Shown here: piece after piece, positions 41,489-46,009 of the stretch
How positions within the stretch are numbered: position 1 is the first letter of the stretch
Layout of the letters: the number at the start of each line of letters is the position of its first letter
NCBI RefSeq assembly: GCF_030700285.1
Contig: NZ_JAUYZJ010000038.1
Location: 1 to 46,009 of the forward strand
Direction: 5' to 3'
Source of the DNA: Methylobacterium sp. NEAU K
Lineage (GTDB): Bacteria; Pseudomonadota; Alphaproteobacteria; Rhizobiales; Beijerinckiaceae
DNA: 46,009 bases
The notes under the pieces: generated by a model
What the model was told of the DNA's origin: nothing
Database searches by the model: none
What the model saw: the letters and a program-made list of their open reading frames with translations, nothing else
Position numbers and translations under genes: made by a program

Positions 41489-42556
41489 ATGAGCGGGACT
41501 CCCATGCGCTACGCCGACCGCGCCGCCGACGACGTCGAGCCCGGAGACCTCCCCGGCATCCCGCGCCCGCGGGAGACGCAGGCGCTGGTCGGCCACGAGG
41601 CCGCCGCCGCTGCCTTCGGGGCGGCGATCGCGGAGGGGCGCCTGCATCACGCCTGGCTGATCGGGGGCGCCCCCGGCATCGGCAAGGCGACGCTGGCCTA
41701 CCGGGTCGCGCGCCGCCTGCTCGCCTATCCGGCGGGCGGCGGCCCGGCCGGGCTCGACGTGCCGGAGGGCGACCCCGTCGCCGGCAAGGTCGCGGGCCTG
41801 TCGCATCCGAACCTCGTGGCCCTGCGCCGCCACCGGACCGCCGGCGCCAAGGCGCTGCCGACCAAGATCTCGGTGGACATGGTCCGCCGGGCGCTGGACC
41901 TGTTCGCCTCGACGGCCACCGATTCCGGCTGGCGGGTCTGCATCCTCGACAGCGCCGAGGACCTGAACGCCAACGCCGCCAACGCCCTGCTCAAGGTGCT
42001 GGAGGAGCCGCCGCCCCGAGCCCTGTTCCTGATCCTGGCCCACCAGCCCGGCCGGCTGCTGCCGACGATCCGCTCCCGCTGCCGGGCGCTGATGCTGCGC
42101 CCCCTCGCGGCCGAGGCGGTCGCCCGGGTGGTGCGCGGGCTGCCCGAGCCGTTCCCGCAGCCCGACGAGGCCGCCCTCGCCCGGGCCGTCGCCCCGTGCG
42201 AGGGCTCGGTCGCCCGGGCGCTGGCGATGCTCGATCCGGTCACGGCCGGGCTGGTGGCGGAGGTGGAGACCCTGCTGGCCCGGGCGCGCACGCCCGACTG
42301 GGGCCGGGTGCTCAAGCTCGCCGAGACCCTGGCGGGGCGCGACGCGGAAGCGCGGTTCGAGGCCGCCCAGGACGCGGTCCAGCGCTTCGTCTCGGCGGAA
42401 CTCCACCGGCGCCGGGACGAGCCGCCGGCCCGGCTCGCGGCCCTGGTCGAGGTCGCCGAACGGTTCGGCCGTGCCGCCCGGGACGCCGCGATCTACAATC
42501 TCGACCGGCGCCCGGTGGTGCTGTCTCTGTTCGGCGACCTCGCCGAGGCTCCGTAG
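41489..42556 (+). CDS. holB: DNA polymerase III delta' subunit
   Basis: A 355-residue clamp-loader subunit. AAA+ features: LVGHEAAAAAF start, a modified P-loop GGAPGIGKATLAY, the box ISVDMVRRALDLF, the DNANAANALLKVLEEPPPRALF block (DEXX-like region) and the SRC motif in RSRCRALMLRPL. The C-terminal collar domain extends from about 215. The P-loop appears intact, unlike the non-ATPase delta' of E. coli. It acts in loading the beta clamp at the replisome. Usual rhizobial order places metG next; here a 250-base gap and a minus-strand gene follow. Confidence 0.93.
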   Translation: MSGTPMRYADRAADDVEPGDLPGIPRPRETQALVGHEAAAAAFGAAIAEGRLHHAWLIGGAPGIGKATLAYRVARRLLAYPAGGGPAGLDVPEGDPVAGKVAGLSHPNLVALRRHRTAGAKALPTKISVDMVRRALDLFASTATDSGWRVCILDSAEDLNANAANALLKVLEEPPPRALFLILAHQPGRLLPTIRSRCRALMLRPLAAEAVARVVRGLPEPFPQPDEAALARAVAPCEGSVARALAMLDPVTAGLVAEVETLLARARTPDWGRVLKLAETLAGRDAEARFEAAQDAVQRFVSAELHRRRDEPPARLAALVEVAERFGRAARDAAIYNLDRRPVVLSLFGDLAEAP

Positions 42557-42806
42557 GACGCGCCGTCATCCGGGGCGCCGAAGGCAGGGCCGGAGCCGAA
42601 GGGGGCCGCCCGAGGCGGGCGATCGCGTGGCCGAGATCCGGCGCGTGGTGCCGGCCGCTTGCGACACAACGCGGTCAGAGACGTGGGCTTCCTCACCCAC
42701 TGAGAACCGGGCATCGGACAAGGGTGCGAGCCGGAGGCATCGCGCCCATCACCCAATAGATGCGGCCGCAGGCGGACGGACCCGACACGACCTTCGCGAG
42801 CGCTGG
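42557..42806. other. Convergent intergenic region after holB
   Basis: These 250 bases contain no gene, tRNA or clear terminator that I can recognise. Confidence 0.5.
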
Positions 42807-43298
42807 CTATGCAGGGCGACCTTCGCCCGTCCGAAGGAGGTTCGCGGAGCGACCGTCGTCTGACCGCGACGGTTCGTCAGCCGGGATGAAGCGGAGCGTT
42901 CCGGCGCGGCGGGTGGGCTTGCCGGTGTCGTTCGTGTGGTTGATGCCGTCCATGACGGGCACCTCCGGGAAATCGAACGGGCTCACCCCGTCGAGGCAGG
43001 CGACGTTCACGGCATAGAGGTTCCGCTCGGACCGGCGCTGGTGGTGCGCGCAGATCCCGCAACGGGAACAGAAGAAGTGCTCCGCCGAGCCGGTATGGAA
43101 GCGGTAGCGCGTCAGCGCATTCTCGCCCCGCTCGAAACTGAGGCCGCCCCACGCCGCCATGGCGACGATGGCGCCCCGCATCCGGCAATAGGAGCAGGTA
43201 CACCGGCGGATCGACGTGAAGCCGTTGATGAGGGTCACCTCGAAGCGCACCGCGCCGCAATGACATTGGCCGTTCCGGACCCTTCTGTCGCCCGTCAT
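42807..43298 (-). CDS. GFA-family (glutathione-dependent formaldehyde-activating-like) zinc protein
   Basis: A 163-residue cytosolic protein of the GFA fold. Cysteine motifs that bind zinc are visible: GQCHCGAVRFEV (residues about 11-16), RRCTCSYCRMRGA (about 32-41) and FFCSRCGICAHHQRR (about 76-82). Only some family members act on S-hydroxymethylglutathione; for most the substrate is unknown. In a methylotroph formaldehyde is central, but the main route there uses other enzymes, so no specific role is assigned. The C-terminal 25 residues are poorly conserved in character. It is upstream-adjacent to the EamA transporter gene in the same direction (50 bases). Confidence 0.85.
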   Translation of the reverse strand: MTGDRRVRNGQCHCGAVRFEVTLINGFTSIRRCTCSYCRMRGAIVAMAAWGGLSFERGENALTRYRFHTGSAEHFFCSRCGICAHHQRRSERNLYAVNVACLDGVSPFDFPEVPVMDGINHTNDTGKPTRRAGTLRFIPADEPSRSDDGRSANLLRTGEGRPA

Positions 43299-43348
43299 GT
43301 CGTAGCGCTTCCCTTCGGATCATTTCCATGGGCCGGCCGCCGGGGCAC

Positions 43349-44176
43349 TCAGGCCGCCAGGCAGGCGACCCCCGACGCGATGGCGAGGCAGGAGGCGATC
43401 CGGCGTGCGGTCAGGTCCTCCTTCAGGAAGATCCGTCCGATGATCGCGGCATAGACTACGCTGGTCTCGCGCAGGGCCGAGACGACACCCATCGCGTCGT
43501 ATTGCATCGCCCAGATGACGATGCCGTAGGCGAGGATGGAGACGAGGCCGCCCGCCAGCGCCGATACCGTCTGCGCTCCCGTATAGGCCGGGGGCCTCCC
43601 GCGCAGGGCGAGGAAGATCGGGGGCATCGTCACGCTCCACAGCAGGAACATGCCGTTGGCGTAGGCGACGCTGTCCCCCGACAGCCTCACGCCGATGCCG
43701 TCGACGACGGTGTAGGCGCCAATCAGGACGCCCGTGGCGAAGGCGGCGGGGAGGAAATCGGCCCTCACCCGGCTGCGCTGGAAGGCGAGCGAGACGATGC
43801 CGCCGGAGACCAGGGCGATGCCGACAGCGGTCGAGATGCCGATCGCTTCCTGGGCGAAGACCACCGCGCCGAGGGAGACAAGGACGGGGGATGAGCCCCG
43901 CGAGATCGGGTAGGTCTGGCCGAGATCGCCCGAGCGGTACGTGCGCACCAGGGACAGGTTGTAGGCAGTGTGGAGGAGCGCCGAGGCGATCAGGTAGGGC
44001 CAGCTGGCCGGTTTGGGCCAGGGCAGGACCATCGCCCCGACCGCCGTGACGCAGGCGACGGCGACCATCATCAGCGTCATCGACCACAGGCGGTCGCTGC
44101 CGCCGCGCAGCACCGCGTTCCAGCCGGCATGAAGGACGGCGGCGCAGGTCACGCAGGCGAAGACGAAGGGGGTCAT
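43349..44176 (-). CDS. EamA/DMT-family transporter
   Basis: A 275-residue inner-membrane protein with about ten hydrophobic helices in two EamA repeats (1-135 and 140-275), each about 135 residues. Typical pieces are LHAGWNAVLRGG in helix 1 and TYPISRGSSPVLVSLGAVVF at the end of helix 4. Such drug/metabolite transporters export amino acids, metabolites or toxins. The start at 44176 follows family length; longer upstream frames are rejected. It is divergent from the LysR-type regulator, with a palindrome between them, which suggests that the regulator controls it. Substrate unknown. Confidence 0.88.
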   Translation of the reverse strand: MTPFVFACVTCAAVLHAGWNAVLRGGSDRLWSMTLMMVAVACVTAVGAMVLPWPKPASWPYLIASALLHTAYNLSLVRTYRSGDLGQTYPISRGSSPVLVSLGAVVFAQEAIGISTAVGIALVSGGIVSLAFQRSRVRADFLPAAFATGVLIGAYTVVDGIGVRLSGDSVAYANGMFLLWSVTMPPIFLALRGRPPAYTGAQTVSALAGGLVSILAYGIVIWAMQYDAMGVVSALRETSVVYAAIIGRIFLKEDLTARRIASCLAIASGVACLAA

Positions 44177-44248
44177 GCGGCACCCCCGACCCCGCTGCGG
44201 CTCCGGTGTGGAGGATCGAACAAGGGCAGGCACTCCGAAGAGCAGATG

Positions 44249-44265
44249 CGATAGGTTGCCTATCG
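44249..44265. promoter_or_regulatory. Inverted repeat between transporter and LysR gene
   Basis: CGATAGG-TTG-CCTATCG is a perfect 7-bp inverted repeat with a three-base spacer, 58 bases before the regulator start and 73 before the transporter start. The spacing and place fit a LysR recognition site, although the strict T-N11-A form is not centred on it. Confidence 0.55.
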
Positions 44266-44322
44266 TGTCATGCGGCCACAAACCATTTGTTCGGCTATCT
44301 TCGAGCAGAAAATCTCACGCGT

Positions 44323-45219
44323 ATGCGGCGTATCCTTCCTTCCCTGAATGCCCTGCGTGCCTTCGAGGCCGCCGCGCGCCTCGGCAGTTTCAAGGCGGCC
44401 GCGGGTGAGCTGGGCGTGACTCACGGCGCCATCAGCCAACAGGTGCGTCTCCTCGAAGATTGGCTGCGCGCGCCGCTGTTCGAACGGCACAACCGGCGCA
44501 TCGTGCTGACGCCCGCTGCGCGCGCCTATCTCTCGGAGGTGGGTCCCGCATTTGATCGCGTTGCCGCCGCGACGGCGGGATACGGCCGCAATGACGTTGC
44601 CGTGCTTCGGGTGAACGCACCAGCGACCTTCGCCCTGCGCTGGTTGATCCCTCGGCTTGCAAGCTTTCGGGAGCGATATCCCGAGATCAGGGTCAGGGTT
44701 GAAACGTCCAACCAAGCTCTGGAAGCCTTGCCTGACGTGTACGAGGTCATCATTCGGGGTGGTCCGGACTCGTTCTATGGCTACGCAATGCGTCCTTTCC
44801 TGTCCGAACAGCGGCTGCCGGTCTGCAGTCCCGCCCTGCTCAGCCGGTTGCCGCTCCAGACCTTCCAAGACCTGAAGCGTCACACGCTTTTGCATACGCT
44901 GAGTCTTCCGAGGCTCTGGGACGATTGGCTGTCTGAGGCTGGCATCTCGGGTCTCGAAACAGACGCAACGCTGACCCTGGACCATTTCTATCTCACGCTT
45001 CAGGCCGCCCTGGACGGCATCGGCATCGCTATGGGTCCCACGGCTTTGATAGCAGACGACCTGGCCCAAAGGCGCCTTGTTGCTCCTTTCCCCGGCCCGT
45101 TCCTCCCGGCTCGCACCTATTGCACGTACGTCCGTGCGAGTAAGACTGCGGGCGATCCCACTTCTGCTTTCCTGTCTTGGATTGAGCAGGAAGGAAACAT
45201 GTCTGCACATGAGCGGTGA
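44323..45219 (+). CDS. LysR-family transcriptional regulator (GcvA-like)
   Basis: A 298-residue regulator. The N-terminal winged helix-turn-helix (1-65) reads LPSLNALRAFEAAARLGSFK, AAAGELGVTHGAISQQVRLL and FERHNRRIVLTPA. The effector domain spans about 90-295 (RWLIPRLASFRERYPEIRVR, then PLARHTLLHT-like segments and DGIGIAMGPTALIADDLA). The opening and motif set are those of the GcvA subgroup. The ATG at 44323 gives the standard start MRRILPSLNALRAFE. Its base composition is less GC-rich than the neighbours, and codon use is a little different, which hints at a more recent arrival. It is divergent from the EamA transporter gene. Confidence 0.92.
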   Translation: MRRILPSLNALRAFEAAARLGSFKAAAGELGVTHGAISQQVRLLEDWLRAPLFERHNRRIVLTPAARAYLSEVGPAFDRVAAATAGYGRNDVAVLRVNAPATFALRWLIPRLASFRERYPEIRVRVETSNQALEALPDVYEVIIRGGPDSFYGYAMRPFLSEQRLPVCSPALLSRLPLQTFQDLKRHTLLHTLSLPRLWDDWLSEAGISGLETDATLTLDHFYLTLQAALDGIGIAMGPTALIADDLAQRRLVAPFPGPFLPARTYCTYVRASKTAGDPTSAFLSWIEQEGNMSAHER

Positions 45220-46009
45220 CGACGATCTGGCCGCCTCGATACCCGTCCGCCACCAACCTCTGAATCACGGGGGGATCCACCCGAACGCATCGGTGCGGCA
45301 ATCCACCCATCGCAGACCTCGCGCATGGGTCCCCGCGTCAGGTTTGGCCCACGGGACGCATCGTCGGCGCAGAGGCCTGGCGCGTCGGCGGCTCTGGATC
45401 CCGGGCTCCGCTGCGCGGCCCCGGGACGACGGGGCGCAGGCGAGGGGGGAGCAGGGCGACAGCCCACCTCCGGGATCGGCGAAGGGCCTCGAAGCCCGGC
45501 GGGAGCCGCACGCCGACTTGACAATGTTCCTATTTTGTGCTCATTAGCCGCCACCTGTTCCCCGGCGCCGCGGGGGTGATCCCGCAGCGCTCGGTTCGGG
45601 GCCGTCCCGGTGGCTGACCGGGCGGGCTCGGGGCGACAGGGCGGTGCCCGCGTCGGTGGCTCTCAGCCGCCATCGCCCCGGGCGGCGTGCCGGTACGGGG
45701 CGTGTCTCGGATGCGGGCGTGAGACCGGGCGGCCCTTTGCCCGGCGGGGTGCGGAAATGCCCCCGCGCCGACCCGGGTCTGGGCCGACCCTGAGCGACCT
45801 GCGGACCCGCCCACTACGAGGCGGGGGGCGGCTGGAAGGCCACGGCGGTGATGCGGGTTCCGGAGGCCGAAAGCCTCGTCCGAGACCGCTAACACGGAGT
45901 CGCAGGATCGGGGCGCCGCGAAGACATCGCGACGAGAAAGACGGCACCGGCCGGGGACCAGGCCCGTCCGATGCCGCGGGACGCCGCGGGGATCGGATCC
46001 CGCGCGTCT
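45220..46009. other. Right-end region without convincing genes
   Basis: No frame shows family character. A minus-strand frame 45530-45895 and short plus-strand frames are likely chance in high-GC DNA. The plus strand between about 45796 and 45892 ends a short open frame reading AHYEAGGGWKATAVMRVPEA that looks protein-like but is cut by a stop upstream; it could be the tail of a decayed gene. An SOS-type promoter fragment lies at 45518-45540. Confidence 0.4.
45518..45540 (+). promoter_or_regulatory. Promoter-like site with near-LexA box
   Basis: TTGACA (45518-45523) overlaps GTTC-N7-GTGC (45526-45540). The alphaproteobacterial LexA box is GTTC-N7-GTTC, so this has one mismatch. The intervening bases CTATTTT are of the kind seen in such boxes. 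No gene starts within the following 460 bases, so if functional its target lies beyond the window, or it is a remnant. Confidence 0.4.

Noticed and set aside
45530..45895. Minus-strand open frame of 121 codons at the right end
   Set aside because: Arg/Pro/Gly-rich with no recognisable domain, signal or ribosome site; likely chance.

Overview
The window is GC-rich chromosomal DNA of an alphaproteobacterium, most probably a Methylobacterium or close relative (Rhizobiales). This rests on protein similarity recognised by eye, the order ntrY-ntrX-hfq-hflX, groES-groEL behind a CIRCE operator, rlpA-dacC-tmk-holB, and short dispersed repeats of a kind I associate with Methylobacterium. No transposase, integrase, phage gene or CRISPR array is visible.

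Layout. 1-1021: the 3' end of an outer-membrane beta-barrel gene with a strong terminator, then a decayed small stress-type gene. 1022-2413: L-serine dehydratase. 2838-12683: an amide sensing, uptake and hydrolysis locus. A cytosolic AmiC-like ligand sensor and an AmiR-like ANTAR antiterminator are followed by a leader with two hexaloop hairpins and an intrinsic terminator, then a nitrilase-family amidohydrolase, a branched-chain-type ABC transporter (binding protein, LivH, fused LivM-LivG, LivF), a DUF1028 protein and an amidase-signature amidase. 12680-15523: a small exported protein, then groEL, groES and CIRCE. 16134-17053: a cold-shock protein and two small proteins. 17054-18110 holds no convincing gene. 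18111-18203 is selC, the selenocysteine tRNA. 18335-25732: ntrY, ntrX, hfq, hflX and a membrane adenylate cyclase, closely spaced or overlapping. 25887-29512: a His/Met-rich exported peptide and a three-gene ABC importer resembling putative selenate transporters. 29523-35437: TonB-dependent siderophore receptor, secreted esterase, small membrane protein and acyl-CoA ligase. 35518-37502: a PAS protein divergent from a ParA-like ATPase and its ribbon-helix-helix partner. 37776-42556: rlpA, dacC, tmk, holB. 42807-45219: a GFA-family protein and an EamA exporter divergent from a LysR regulator. 45220-46009: no convincing gene.

Most noteworthy: (1) the complete AmiC/ANTAR leader/amide operon, whose leader elements can be read directly in the sequence; (2) selC together with a putative selenate importer about 8 kb away, suggesting the strain makes selenoproteins; (3) a family of dispersed repeats and several unexplained palindromes or operator-like sites, notably between the PAS gene and parA. 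All family assignments come from reading motifs in the translations; no database search was possible.
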